Part shown: positions 21,501-33,835 of the stretch, in pieces | How the letters are laid out: every line of letters begins with the position of its first letter | Position numbering within the stretch: position 1 is the stretch's first letter | Assembly (NCBI GenBank): GCA_022835595.1 | Contig: BQUP01000003.1 | Coordinates: 1,908,975 to 1,972,974 of the forward strand | DNA: 64,000 bases | Direction of reading: 5' to 3' | Source of the DNA: Cystobasidium ongulense | Lineage: Eukaryota; Basidiomycota; Cystobasidiomycetes; Cystobasidiales; Cystobasidiaceae | Notes under the pieces: model-generated | What the model was told of the DNA's origin: nothing | The model's database searches: none | Seen by the model: the letters and a program-made list of their open reading frames with translations, nothing else | Program-made: the position numbers and the translations under genes

Positions 21501-23998
21501 TTCGTTGTCCGAATCGAGTTCAAGGTTTGACAAGTCTTGATAATCTCGTTTGCCCGGCTGTTTAGGCGGAACAGTCAAAGCTATCGATAGACCCACTTCT
21601 AGCGTTGTACCCGGCAACAGATCACCAATGATCTGCTGCATCATGACGAGTATGGCGACCCCAAGACCTTTTTCATCCGCACGTACGAAAGCTTCTTGTA
21701 TTTCCTGAGCATCGCTTGGTGTAGATGCGTCCTCGCTCGATGATGATCGTCCCATCTTAGAATAATGATGCTGTCGAGATCCATGAAAGTAGACGATTTC
21801 AATCCCCTTCTCCCCCATTGTTGGGGCTAGACAATCCAAGACCGATTGTAGCATAGCCGAAAAGTCAAAGACAGGAAGGACATTTGCAGTTTCTTGGTCC
21901 CCTTCTGCTGTCACAGCCATCGATAATGGTGAGTTCGAGGTAGTCTGCGAGCCCAAAGGACCAACATTCTGCGGTGTGGTCACAGCTCGAGGTGTCATCG
22001 GATTGGTACGGCTGTGTATTAGTGCGTTCAAAGCTTGGCCATGTTGAGCGACCCATTCCGTCGCTTTCACTTGCCGCCAGACGGTCGCTATCGCAGTTGT
22101 CGGTATGTTCAAGGAAGAAGCAGCAAGCTGCTCGTTTGCTACGAGTGCATGGCCGATTGAAGAAGGGGAGCTGGTGAAAGATGACGAGGATGGTTGTATA
22201 GAGGAGGCGGTGGGAGCTTCGGATATGGAACTACTGGCTACGGAGACTGTGCTTGCACTCGGCAGTGAGCCCAGCGCATGCGGCGTACATGAGCCTTGAG
22301 ACGCGGCGTATGGCGACGTGACTGAGAGCGGGACTAGCTGGAGTAGTGTAGAGGTAACGGGTTGACCGAGTGCGATCGTGAGTATGGGGATACAGTCGAT
22401 GGGAGGTGCGAAAGGATTTGAGATGTTCGAGGTTGTAGGCGTAGATTGCGTGAAGTATGGGGATGGGAAAGGCTGATGCGAAGTATCGACGGCTGTCAAA
22501 GGCGCAGTTGCGGTAGTTCCCGAATGTGAACCCGAAGCAGAACGATTCGTAGCTGAGCTAAATGTGAACTGACGTTTCCCTCCAGTCGAGGCTGTTCGTC
22601 CCGCAGCGGGCGAAGGGGGACCAGAAGATGTGGAAGCAGTCAGCGGACGTGGCTGTGATATGTAACCCCCTGAAGAGCCTGAACTTTCTGTTGCTGCGGG
22701 CGATGTTGACGCTGGAGTAGGATTGGTACTCAACGGCTGCACTCGGGAAGAACTCGCCGTTGGCGTTGCGCTCTTAGGTAATCCGTTCTTTTGGCTGCTC
22801 GAGCGTCTGAAGAATGGTCTTGAAAGAGCTGTAGCTAATCGTCTGGTGCTGGACTGGCGTCTTCCCATGCCAGGTCGATTACTTGATGAGCTATCTTGTT
22901 GCGAAGGAGGAGACAGTAGATTCGTGGCGGAAGAATTCCGGGCGATATGGGGTTGTGAGTTATGGGGCGATGCAAGCGGTGATGGTCCCTGCCTTGGTGT
23001 GTAGCGCGAGGCGCTATCTGAAGGACTATGCTGGTCGTAACTGAAAGAGCCGCTGGGGGAATATCGGGAGTTGATGCTCTCGTCGACGGACGCTCTTGGG
23101 GACGAGTCAAGCTGGCCAACTGCACCTGTAGATAAAGTAGCAGAAGTTTCTAGCTTGCTCTCACTGCCACTGTCGCGTCCACGATGTGGAGCGCTCTCAC
23201 CAGTGGCAGCGAGAGCAGGCGAGGCACTCCCTCTAGAATTCCGAGCGCCATTAGATGATCTGACGGACGGTGGGCGGGGAGGCGACGAATTGGAGCGCCT
23301 GGATCTCGCACCTGAAGAAGGCGTAAGTGAAGAGGTGGAAGTTGCGGTGCTGTGATTGAGGGTGTTGAGTTGATTCGCAGTGTTTCTCCGTTTGAGTGAG
23401 GGGCGGAAAGGATGGAAGAGACGTTCTAGGACGCTCGGCGGTTCGTGAGATGCTTCATCTGCCAGGGACGGGGACACCGAAGAGCCTTCTCTGCTGTCGT
23501 GGCTTATCCTTGCGGCTATGAGGTGGTTGAAGGAACAATATGTCAGTTTGTGTTGCGCGAATTGACCACCACCATTCACAGAGTAGACTAGCGAAAGAGG
23601 GATCGGACGAGAGAGGGAGATAGCTTACAAGGCGAGGGGGCCGGCGACGAGGTCGACGCCTGTCCATTGCTGCCAGAATGATCCAGTTTGAAGGAGGGTG
23701 ATGGATGTGCTGGTCTTCAGTACACTCGCTGCTAGCTATCGCGACTTTCGAAGTCAACAGCGGAGGCTGGGCGGAGGCCAGCTGGACTTGCTGGAGAGCT
23801 GGAAAGTGGCCGATGTTGCAGGGTAGACGACGTTGAGATGCGCTCAAGGAGCTTGCTGCTGTTGATGGTGTCGTGCAAGCGGCTCCCGTGGTGGATGCGG
23901 ATGTGGGTGTTTGTGGCCCGACGAGCTTGATGCGGTCGAATAGCTACCTTCGATGGCCCAGAGCGAGGAGCGGCTTGCTTGCTAGCAGAAAGGTGCAC
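18532..23998 (-). CDS. SSK1: Two-component response regulator of the HOG pathway
   Basis: Exons 18532-19208, 19272-21081, 21150-23515 and one or more upstream exons above 23629. The C-terminal receiver reads NVLIVED joined to NPINQIILSTFLKRKG, then the phosphoacceptor Asp in LVLMDIQLPVKDG. ALTAS and the conserved Lys in FLTKPVS follow. An insert of about 30 residues (LTPVSESSNPISAPPSG) sits inside the receiver. Upstream are a conserved region (FELLRFADTSLRGKKVALH, LNFIIIDDDVNSLKRQI) and a very long Ser/Pro-rich disordered half. This is the layout of fungal Ssk1. Unphosphorylated Ssk1 activates the MAPKKK Ssk2 in the osmotic and oxidative stress HOG cascade; phosphotransfer from Ypd1 silences it. 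The N-terminus is unsettled: coding is firm to about 23690, and the ATG at 23998 is only the best upstream candidate. Confidence 0.9.
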
Positions 23999-24393
23999 TA
24001 TCCTGCACTCGTCCTCGCAGCAACTTAGCGCCGAGGAGCTGGTCGATATAAGGTGTAAATGGTCTGAGTCGTCGTGAGCAGAAGGCGGCCAGCGTCATTC
24101 AGCGCCTAAGAACAGGAAGCGCAGCATTGAGGTGGAAGAATGTATTGTAATGTGAGATTACCAGCATAAGTACTGTCAGCATTGCTCTGATCTATCCCAC
24201 AATAGGTAATTACCATTGCAATCATTACTCGTCTTGAAGCTTGAATTCTCTGTGTCCTGCTTTTGAACTAGCCATTACTGCCGTACCAACCTTCGAACAG
24301 TATGGGGAATCAAGCAAGACTATGAACAGCGTACACCCACGCTCTACTGCATGAAAGAGCATCTGTCTGCCATCAAACCGTCCTCGTGCTGGA
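23999..24393. promoter_or_regulatory. Divergent promoter, SSK1 / TAD2
   Basis: A 395-bp spacer between divergent genes. If the SSK1 start lies further in, the region is larger. No motif or gene is evident. Confidence 0.4.
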
Positions 24394-25368
24394 ATGGCTC
24401 CGCTTATGATACCCCCGGAGCAGCAGCTCCCAGAAGATCTAGCATTCATAGACGAAGCTATTCAGATGGTAAGCGACGCAAACCGTCCTCCTATGTGGAC
24501 ATCAAGTGCATGCTAAAGCGCCTCTGATAGGCCGAAGAAGCGGCAGCAGCAATGGAAATACCAGTGGGATGCGTATTCGTACAAAATGGTAAAGTGATAG
24601 CTCGAGGACGAAATAGAACGAATGAGACGCGTAATGTGAGTCTCTTTTCTATCATTTTAGACCAAAAGCATTCCGCGAGAAAGCCTAATTCCCAACGTCT
24701 TATACGGCATCTTTCAAATGGATACGGTGGGTTATTGTAGGCCAGTCTTCACGCCGAATTAGACGCTCTCTCGCATATCCTGCCAAACGCATCACGAAAC
24801 GCTAGCATCGATTTCAAACCTTTAAATGACGTGACGTTGTACGTTACTGTAGAGCCTTGCCTCATGTGCAGTGCTGCACTCCGACAAGTCGGCATCAAAA
24901 AGGTATACTATGGCTGCGCAAATGATAGATTCGGTGGATGCGGAGGCGTCCTAGCTATCCATAACGAGTATGTGCCTCCTCCTTTTTCTTTCGAAAAGAC
25001 GAGGGTTATCCTGACGACGGATCACTGCTATTCTACCAGCCCGAAACTCGTATACTCTGAAGCTTTAGAGGCGTATGGAGGGTATCGCAGAGAAGAAGCC
25101 ATCATGCTGTTAAGAAGGTTTTATATGACAGAAAACGTACACGGTGCGCGTCTCTGCCTTACTTTCAATCATCACGATGCATCCACATCAAATCTAACAG
25201 ATGTCCCGTACCAGCTCCTGCCCCAAGAGACAAATCGAAAAGAGGTAAGCAGAAAAACCTTGGTCCAGCGAAGTCCGTACCCCTAACAACGCTTTCTCTG
25301 TAGTACTCAAGACAGATATTGCACCTCTTCCATCTGCAAACGGGCTCACGCACTCGTCAGAGCTGTGA
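24394..25368 (+). CDS. TAD2: tRNA-specific adenosine-34 deaminase catalytic subunit
   Basis: Exons 24394-24468, 24531-24635, 24741-24967, 25040-25143, 25215-25244 and 25304-25368 give 201 aa. The cytidine/deoxycytidylate deaminase signature is complete: HAELDAL (zinc His and catalytic Glu) and [13 protein letters not shown] (two zinc Cys), with [19 protein letters not shown] ahead. [19 protein letters not shown] and [18 protein letters not shown] complete the Tad2 C-terminal part. With Tad3 it converts adenosine 34 of tRNAs to inosine, needed for wobble decoding. Intron 3 (24968-25039) is 72 nt with no stop in frame, so retention would add 24 residues without breaking the protein. Splicing restores the family sequence ([13 protein letters not shown]), so the spliced form is preferred. 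Confidence 0.94.
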
Positions 25369-25695
25369 ATTACGCGGCCAGCTAGTCCGCAACTGCCATT
25401 AGACATCACTGTTCCAAACGAGATGATATATGTTGGCGTTAATATCGGCGTGCAATTCTGAGCATTGCACTCAACAGCTCGCAAGGGTCGGTTTCAGATC
25501 TAAATCATGATACAGGTGGAACAGATATCGAAAAATGTAGTAAATAGTCGACGAGCAAAATAGTTACAGTACTAATAGAAGGAAATTTTGCTGCAGTTGT
25601 TGTTGTTTTAAAATAGATTACTAGCTAGACCGATTCACAGAGGTCCGAGCATAAAGGGAATCAACCAGCTTTACAATGGCGGAAAGAGAAGGAAA
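25369..25695. other. Convergent 3' intergenic region
   Basis: 327 bp between the TAD2 and TAF4 stops. It is AT-rich around 25500-25620 and should carry both 3' UTRs. No gene seen. Confidence 0.45.
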
Positions 25696-27218
25696 TCATG
25701 TTCTACCCATATAGGCTCTTGTCATAGGCCGGGTACCAGAGCCTTGACCACCTCCTTTGCCTCGTTCCGTTTCCATAACGAAAAGCGCATCGCGTATGGT
25801 AATAAGGCGGTTTGCTGGATCATCACTCTGCGGTCCTGCTCTACTCGCTTCCGGTGCAGCTGGTATCCCCGTCAGCCTACCAAACGCATTAGATGCTCCA
25901 TTCGCATCCGTCCCTCCATCAAGTCCCGCTGCACCAGGTAAAGGCGGTAAAGTAGAAATCGTAGCTAGATTATTGGCGGAAGTTGATATTGATAAATTGG
26001 AAGGGGGTAAAGGAGGGAATTTGGGTCTAGGTAGAGTTTTCTTGTTTAAGGGTGAGTCCAAGCCACTCGAGGCACCACCAGCACCTCCAGAAAGCCAAGC
26101 AAACTTCTTTGTGCCTAATTTACGAGAAGCTGTCTGATCCGATAACCGCTTCCGAACGTCTTCAGACATGTTTTTAGCCGTCTGCATTGGTGTTTCTTTT
26201 TTACGCTTCTTTTCCTTAGGTGCTTTACTGCCATCTGCATTCGTAGATCCAGCTCCTCGGGGTGTACCAGGCATTGATCCTGGCGTTCCCATACTGCTAT
26301 CTCCCGCCATCATAACATCCCCTCCCATCATCGAGGTTGATGCCTCCCCATCGCCATCTTGAGCCATTCGTTCCAGACGCTCACGCTCTTCTTGCTCCGC
26401 CTGATCTCTCGCCAGTCTGTCTTTACGCGCTTGCCTCTCTTCTTCTCTTTCGACGCGGTCAAAGGTTGAGAGTATCTTTTCAACATCATCGTATATCACG
26501 GCATCCCACATTGGCGCCGGTGTATCGTTTTCTGAAGTTGCTTCATACATAGGCGGCGGACGGAGATGGTGCGCTTGTGAGCGATATTCCTTTGCTTCTA
26601 TCATGCGCTCTATCAATGCTCGCATGCGCATCTGAACAGCTAGACCGATGAGAGGCAAACTATCGGATTCGAGGTTCTTGAGCTGGTATGAAGCAGCTGC
26701 AGCGTTTAGACGAGGGTCAACGAGGTTGACTCTTTTCACATGGAACTTATGCAACGTAAATCGAGGACTCACCTATCCGTAACACTACGTCCTTGAGTGC
26801 TTGCTCGTCGAGTACAAGCCGTGGCCGCACCCTCACTCTGTTCTGCTGCTGTTGCTGCTGGGTCCGGTAGTTGGAGGCTTTTATAGCTTCTTCCTCAGCC
26901 TGATGAGTACATCATATGTCAGACTTGGTCTGCCTGCTGGCTTCAAGTGCTCCGCATGCTCACATTCAGGTCGACACCGGCATATCCTACTGCATCATCC
27001 AGCGTGTTCATATCGTCGTCTGCTCCAGCAGGTGCTCCATTCGCACCACCGGATCCACTAGCCCCCACACCAGCTCCAGTCCCACTCTTGCTACCCTGCA
27101 TGGCCTGCTTGCCCTTGCCGCCTGCCTGTTGGGGCTTGAAGTCGTCCTCGCTGCCAGAGTCGCCATCGTTGGCAGGCGTCCCAGGCCGCGATGCGCTGCC
27201 CGCGCGCTTCTTGGACAT
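25696..27218 (-). CDS. TAF4: TFIID subunit TAF4
   Basis: Exons 26964-27218, 26773-26899 and 25696-26696 give 460 aa. After an acidic/Gly-rich start, the histone-fold-type TAF4 domain spans VGYAGVDLN joined to AEEEAIKAS, then ALKDVVLRI joined to AASYQLKNLESDSLPLIGLA and VQMRMRALIERMIEAKEYR. A charged coiled coil (REEERQARKDRLARDQAEQEE) follows. The C-terminus has NRLITIRDALFVMETERG, a conserved end of fungal TAF4, which suits its role of pairing with TAF12 in TFIID. The third intron acceptor (GCTGCAG) was chosen because it alone keeps the frame from exon 2 into exon 3. The nuclear role in RNA polymerase II initiation is family knowledge. Confidence 0.88.
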
Positions 27219-27475
27219 TGCACACCAGCCGGCTCTAACTTCAGCTCAATCTTGTTCAGACTATTTTCCCTTTAGACACGCCAAGATGATTGCGTCGTAA
27301 GAAGATATAAAGAGCGGCTGCCCGTCCAAGTCAGCCAGCAACAAGCGAAGGCAATCGAGAAAGTCAATATTGTGGAAGAAGTATGCAAGCAGTCAATGTA
27401 CACGTTGTATGGCATGCAGCCACGTCACGAAAGCGCTGTTGGTCTATGATACATTAGAGCCTGCCCTCAACTCTG
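27219..27475. promoter_or_regulatory. TAF4 upstream spacer
   Basis: A 257-bp spacer holding the TAF4 promoter (minus strand) and the 3' flank of the PIP-box protein gene. No motif recognised. Confidence 0.4.
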
Positions 27476-30051
27476 TTACTGCTGACGAATGTGGCGGTAC
27501 CGATACAGCTTCACCGGGGTGGGCGTCTTGTGCCTCTTTTGTCCCAACACCCAGCCTTCGCAAGGCAACCTTACTTCACTCTGCGTCTGGCTATCCAGCT
27601 CCTTCATCATCTCTTCCGTATCGGAATCCTCTACTTCTCGTACGTCGTCGATGTTTGCGGTCCCTGCCTCCGCCAAGGTGCTATCATCAATCTCAACCTG
27701 AATATCATCATTATCGTCTCCCTCAACTACCACATTCAGACCAGGCCCATCCACTTTCATCTTGCGGCTTTCTCTCCTTTGCTTAGCAACTGCATTCGCA
27801 AATTCTTTCTCGCGGGCTTTTTTATCAGCCGCTGCCTTCTCAGCCGGTCCTCCCGGTTTCTTGCCAAAGAAATCCGTCAGAATACTTTGTTCTGGTTCAT
27901 TTGCTTTTGCTGCAGATGCTGCGGTAGCATTTGCCAGAATCTGAGGGAACCAGGCATCATCGATTTGCTCAGTGACAGATCTCACGACTTTCGACCCTTG
28001 CTTTTCAATGATAGCGGCGTTAGCGACCCTGGTAGTCGCTGTCTCAACCGGTGACATTCCTCCATCATCCATATCAATAACGAGATCAAGCTCAGCAGAC
28101 TCTTCTTGAGAACATTCGACAAGCTGTGTCTCCTGCATGCGAATAAACTGTGTTTCGAAATCCTGCGTCTCTTGTGTCGCTAGTGCTAAGATGCGCCTTT
28201 CCCGCGGTTTGGTAAGTACTGTAGACTCGTCAAAATCCGACTCTCCTTCGCTTGACGACAGCGAAGCGTCAAGACAAGTCTCCTCCTTCTGTAGATGCGC
28301 CGCTGGATCACTCAGACCAGACTTCCGAGATGTAAAGACAAAAGACGGAGGGTATGCCAAGGAGATGGGTGAGAGAGATGAGGATCGTTCGTCAACTACT
28401 TCTATCCGGGCCTTGGCTAGCGCATCTTCCAGACGGCAATCGCTTTTTGGGCTAGATCTTGTCTCGACAGACCCGGGCGAAGATTGAACAAACCCAGAGT
28501 CATCTGCTTTGCTGTTCATCATCGTTACCTCTTCGATGCCTTCTGATGATGCTGGGCATGTCGACTGCTGTGTAGCGCTCTCATCGAAGCTTTCGCGCAT
28601 TTGACGGTGTTGCGAAGGCGGTTCAGAAATTTCGGTAGCCTCATCGTCTTCCAGATCCATCATAGGCAATCTACATGACGGCTGCTGCACTGCCGTACTT
28701 GTGTGCCTTTGTGAAGGCAGCTTTTGTATCGGGCTCAAGCCCACGCGTCTCCTGAATTCGTTCATCTGTCCTTCGGTAGCCGTGTATTGAACAGGCGAAT
28801 AGCTCTCGGACCTGAACCGATCCATATAATCCGTTCGTTCTTGAGTTGCAGGTAACGCTTCTCGAGGACCGCGCCGAACAATAAGCTGCTCGTCGACTAG
28901 GCGCTCGCTTTCTGTCCTATTTAAGCGCCTATACTCTAAATCATCTTGCGTACCCCAAGCGATGCGGTCCCCATGTCCAGCAGCAGTATTTCCGGTGCTT
29001 GCCTTGCTTGATGCTTGGCAATTGCTAGTCACTATCCTGGCTTGTTGTTCTGTTTCCGCCGCGAGAATGCCCGGCGGTGCAACAGTTTCCACCGAGTCTG
29101 ATCGCGTTGACCGTGTAGAGGGGGCCGGCGAAGATGGCCCTGCCAGCGTTGTCGACTTGACTGGGGAAGAGCTCTCGACGACTGCCCTTTTTCGTTTCTT
29201 CGTATTCGCCGTCTCCATAGGCTTACAAGGTGGTGGCAATTCTCCAAAGCCGAATATACTTCGCAGGAAGCGCGGCACAGGCGTTGGCATTGGCGGTAGG
29301 ACGTACGGTGTAGGCTCTTTGTCTTCGATGCAATGTGTGTGCGGTGCTGCGCCTGCCCTGAGTGATGCGTATTCCTCCGTTTCTGAACAAAGATCTGGCT
29401 CCGCGTCTGAAGAAGTAGTCGCGTCGTTGTTCGAGATGTGGTGGCGTTGTTGTTGCTCGTCGTCGTGCGCCAGAGCCAAATCAGTGAATCCGAGAAACTG
29501 GACTTGAGACTCGTCTTCAACGACGTGCACGACTACTTGCTTGCCCTTGCGGCTATTGGACACAGGCGCGAACGATAGCGGAGCCTTGCCCTTGCCGTGT
29601 TCTGTCTTCGCCCGCTCGCTGCTCTTCGATTGCGATGGCGTTGATGTGTTGCGAGGTCGCAGGAACATGTCGAGAGTGCCAGCAGATGAACGAGCACTAC
29701 TCTTACTGCCTGAAGTACCGGGAGTGTTCTTGTGTCCTGCTGCGAATGCCCTGGGCGTGGCAATCCCGTTGCCTGCCTCGCCGGGAAAGATGAGCTTCTC
29801 TTGGGTGAGTCTAGAAGTTTGTGAGTGAGGCTTCATCGAGCTCTGCGACCTCGCGCTAAGCCACTAGCATAGCACCACTACAATATCAGCCCTTCTGATG
29901 ACCACTGGGCTGAAGAGAATCTGCCTCGACCTACCTGCGTCTTGCTTGGTCCGCTGCTAGATGCAAGCCCTCCATCGTTGCTGCTCTGCGCCGACACCAC
30001 CTTCTTGCCGTCACGATAGACCCTCCTGCCACGGAAGTGAGGTGCAGACAT
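27476..30051 (-). CDS. Uncharacterised 827-aa disordered protein with a PCNA-binding (PIP-box) motif
   Basis: Two exons, 29935-30051 and 27476-29842. The start MSAPHFRGRRVYRDGKKV joins in frame to SSMKPHSQTSRLTQEKLIFP. I recognise no domain. Most of the protein is Ser/Thr/Glu-rich and looks disordered. Near residue 690 it has EQSILTDFFGKK, a full PIP box (Q-x-x-L-x-x-F-F) followed by basic residues. Many SQ/TQ sites occur (LATQETQDF, MQETQLVECSQE), as in substrates of ATM/ATR-type kinases. A basic stretch KKRKRAV resembles a nuclear localisation signal. The C-terminus EGWVLGQKRHKTPTPVKLYR is compact and basic. A role in DNA replication or repair on PCNA is an inference from these short motifs only; distant homology to a known scaffold is possible. 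Confidence 0.75.
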
Positions 30052-30234
30052 GCTCACGTTAGAGCGGCCTTCATTTACGATGAGTATAATGGCAAGACAA
30101 GCGCAATAAACACTGTACGCGAGACAAGAGGTTCGTGATCGAGGCAATGGGAGGTGCCACAAGCAATGCTCATAGTCTATCGTAGGTCTATATATACAGC
30201 GATTTACTCGATGAAGCGTTGTTAAAGCGTTGTC
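30052..30234. promoter_or_regulatory. Promoter of the PIP-box gene
   Basis: A 183-bp spacer between the stop of COG1 and the start of the PIP-box gene, both on the minus strand. It has a TATATATA-like run near 30190-30198. Confidence 0.4.
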
Positions 30235-33200
30235 CTAGGCCGCCGTTGCGTTCACAGGCAACAAGGCGAGTCTCGGACCTGGCCTCGCTAGATCCAGCAT
30301 GGCTTCGGATGCGTTGGCCGTAGGGGGGACACCGAATGGCAACAGCATCGAGGTAGGAAGCTCCGATGCCTGTTGATGGAAGGACGAGCGCGAGCTCGAC
30401 AGCAAGGGAGCCAGCAGATTCTGGGTGCGTAGGAATGTATCGCGACTCTTCTGGTCATCAAAGGTAGCATGCTCGGCGAGCTGTCGGATAAGGAAACTAA
30501 GCCCGTTGCATTGATGCATCATTCGATTTTCACATACCTCTCTCACTCTCTTGTCAAGTGAAGTCCATTTCTTCGCGTACTGGTCGTCTTGTAGCTTGCC
30601 CAACACCGCCACTAGGACTTGCTTCAGCAAGGCAATATTGGATTGTAGTTGTTGGACATAGATGACGCGCTGAGCCTTGCCGACAGCATTGACTCGTTCC
30701 AGAAAATCATCGTCAAAGACTGAAGAAAGCAATGCTGTCTGGTAGTCTTGTAAGAGGTCCTTGACACCTGCAGGAATGGCGTAGGCGCGGTGTATGCCGA
30801 GCTGATGTACGGCATCTACCAGTATAGACAAGGAATCGAGAACGCATCCCGCTGGTCGCGAAGCTGATGGCAAAAGCATAAGCGATGACAAGCTTTCGTG
30901 GTCATGGCTATGGACTTACGATGATCAGACGACGGGAAATCCAGTTGGTCGAGCAGAGATGCGCGCAAGTAGTCTGTCGCCTTCTTTACATTCGACTCTC
31001 GCCATTGCTGCTTGGAAGCTTTCTCCACCTCGAGGAGCTGTACCTTATCTTCATGGGGCAAGTCTGTACCCAGAAGCATGGATAGTCAGTGCATTTCGTA
31101 AACGATGCTATGAAGGCCAATTCCTACCTTGTGTCTCTTGCATGAGTAGTAGCGCCTGGACGAAAGTGCTGTCCACAGCGAGGTGTGCTGCAACTGATCC
31201 AACAAAGAGTTGCCCTGAAACTCGCTCCTGCCCTTGCAAGCTATCTCGAAGAAGTTGCTCGAGGCCGGAGAGACTTTGCCTTGCAGCGGCAGTATAAGCC
31301 TCTCTAGTTTTCGGATCCGTTGTATCGTCCAACCAAGTGAGTATATCTAGCTTCGTCTCTGCTGCCGTCGACTCGAGCTGCTGCAAGTATTCAGACAGAA
31401 CAGGTGATCGTCCTGATATTCTATCCTGGATTGCCTGCTTGAAGAGCGTGAAAGGATCAACTGCTACCGCTCTGCCTAGCTTGTTCGCGGTTAGTACATT
31501 TGTTGAAGTGCTTGGGAAAATGGAGGAAGACGGGAAAGGTAGAGAAGCTGAGAAGAGGAAATCATCCGGCTGAAGATCCTCAGTTGACGCAGGAAGAGCA
31601 CGTAGTGCCCCTTCCAAGGCTCCAGACACATCTTCAGTGATGTTCTCGAGCTTGACAGTGTAGATCTCCACAAATCGCCGCCCCAAAGCTGTGTCGAGGG
31701 CTTCATCTAGGCTAGCGATATGCTTTGTTACAAGAGTACTACCGATACTCGCTTGTTTCGCGACAGACTCGCGTATAACCTTTCGTGCATCTGCAAGCTG
31801 CGTCGCTGCGCCTAGAGCATTGAAGAGTTTCCCTACGCCAGCTTCGAACGTGTGCAACGCGCTACGAAACCACGCGGCGAGTTTGGTTTGCACACTTTCT
31901 GCGCTAAGCTCGCTTTCTGCTGAAGCTATGTCGATATACGGAGTGAAGGTGAGAATTTGTTCGGGAAGGTAGCGAAGGAACAGATGAGCATTGGACAACG
32001 TCGCCAGGATGGGTTGTAAGGATTCGGCACACTGTTTTGGTGAACCTGCTAGCGGAGCGTGTACCATCGACAAGGTTGTATTGGGTGATTCTGCCGGAAG
32101 TGCCGGGCTCTCCTGCAGGAGACGCAGCAGGTGTAGCAGACGTGATTCTTGTCCGTCCGCTCCTATTCCAAAGCACTGGGCAACATGTTCATGGGTCACC
32201 AGTATGAGCGCTAAGGCTTCTGTTGTACTCTGAATTGCATCGCGCATGGTTTTCCCTTCGCCAGACTGGCTGACTGAGGTTGACATCGGTGCCGCACCAA
32301 GGCCTGAAGCTGTAGGCACCGCGCTAGGTCTGCTCACGGAAGATGTCGAAGGTGAAGCTGGACCCTCGAAAAGTACAGCTAAGGTCTTGCTGCGTTGATC
32401 GAGCAGAAGATCGAGGCCTTCGGTCATGGATATACGGTCTAGCATGACCAGAGTAGCTAGCGAGTCCGCCACGTTCTGATTGAGGTACAATAAACATATC
32501 AGCACTCAGTAATGTAAACCTTTGTAATGCCTAGAACCTACCGAGACAGGCACATCCCATGCACGAAGGTGTAAGCTTGCCCTGCTCGTAATTTGTGGGG
32601 CCAGGTTGTCGAGAGTATCAAATTGCTGTTCGACAAGAGGGAATGCCGCCAGTAAATCACCAGCCTCGTCGTCTTCCTCGTCGCTATCATAGCCACCGCT
32701 GTCCTCGCCCTCTTCCTCCGAGACAGCAGACCTACGCCGTGGCTTGGGGGAAGCTTTCCGTTTACCTGCGCTGACCAGCTCACGATATACTGCGCGGCCG
32801 ATACTATCTAGGCGCGCAGCTGACAAGAAGTCTTGTCTTTCGATGCAACGCCAGATGTGCTCTGGGCAGTCCAGAAGTAGCTTGACGAGGGTAGCCACGC
32901 TATAAGGTGTATGCCCGCTGGCGAGGGGCGTTGCAGCTCGCGAGAGCATATGGGAGCGTGTCATGTCTGCGTGAACACAATCAGCTTCACGAATAGCCTG
33001 CCTGCTGCCTTGAAATACTGGACATACCCTCTTCAGCAGCTCTGGAAAGCATAGCCTCCCGGTCACATTCCTGTCTAGCTCTGCCCAGACGATCCAGGAG
33101 GACGGAGGAGCTTCTCCTCATCCGTACAATACTATCAGCGGCTCCAAGAAGGTCTCTATACCTTTCTCCGACCATTGTCCGTAATTCTTCGCGCTTCGAC

Positions 33201-33835
33201 TCGGCCTTGGCTCGTCCCCTTTGAGCTATGCTCCTGACTTCTTTGACGCCAAACTTGGCAAAGAGACCGTCCACTCCAACTGAGGTAGCTTCAGGAGAGC
33301 TTCTGACTGGAGTTGCTGCACTCAAAGAAGGCAGCCGACCGATGGAGCCGATATCGACATCTCCGGGTCGCTCGGCGCCATTGATGAGGATGTCTGGCAC
33401 CGCAGTAGTTGCCATGCTAGTATTGCTCCGATTCATAGCTGTCGACGACTCATATGTAGCCAGATGCGACCGACTAAGCCTACTGTTCGGGTTGCCGCCC
33501 ATGAGCGTTTGTTGCCGTCGGTTATGATGGCCAGGCGCGCGTGTGCTTGCGGAGGAGGTTGCGACAGAGAAGTTGCTCGCGGAGCGGTCTCTTGCATGGC
33601 CTGGGCGACTAGTTCTTGATGTAGATGGTCCATCATTTATGCTGCTGCTGCTGCTGTTCTTGCTCATGTAGCCTGGTCTAGGCAAGTTACGCGCCGATGA
33701 AGCGTCAGGCGCAGTACTGGACATGCCTCTGACGGATATGGAAGCTCCTGGAGACCCGAACGCTGACGATGAGGTACTTGAAGACAGTGCTGTAGAGGAG
33801 CGCGTCCTAGGCGGTGGACGCTGTGGATAGGCCAT
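30235..33835 (-). CDS. COG1: Conserved oligomeric Golgi complex subunit 1
   Basis: Exons 33028-33835, 32542-32966, 31128-32475, 30920-31063 and 30235-30863 give 1117 aa; all introns are 56-66 nt. After a Ser/Arg-rich leader of about 190 residues, the COG1/Vps51-type N-terminus reads LFAKFGVKEVRSIAQ, KREELRTMVGERYRDLLGAA and DSIVRMRRSSSVLLDRL. It continues with HTPYSVATLVKLLLDCPEHI and long alpha-helical stretches (VADSLATLVMLDRISMTEGL, WLDDTTDPKTREAYTAA). The COG complex tethers retrograde vesicles at the Golgi and keeps glycosylation enzymes in place; Cog1 belongs to lobe A and bridges to lobe B. The extended N-terminal leader is longer than in yeast and may be a lineage feature. Confidence 0.87.
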
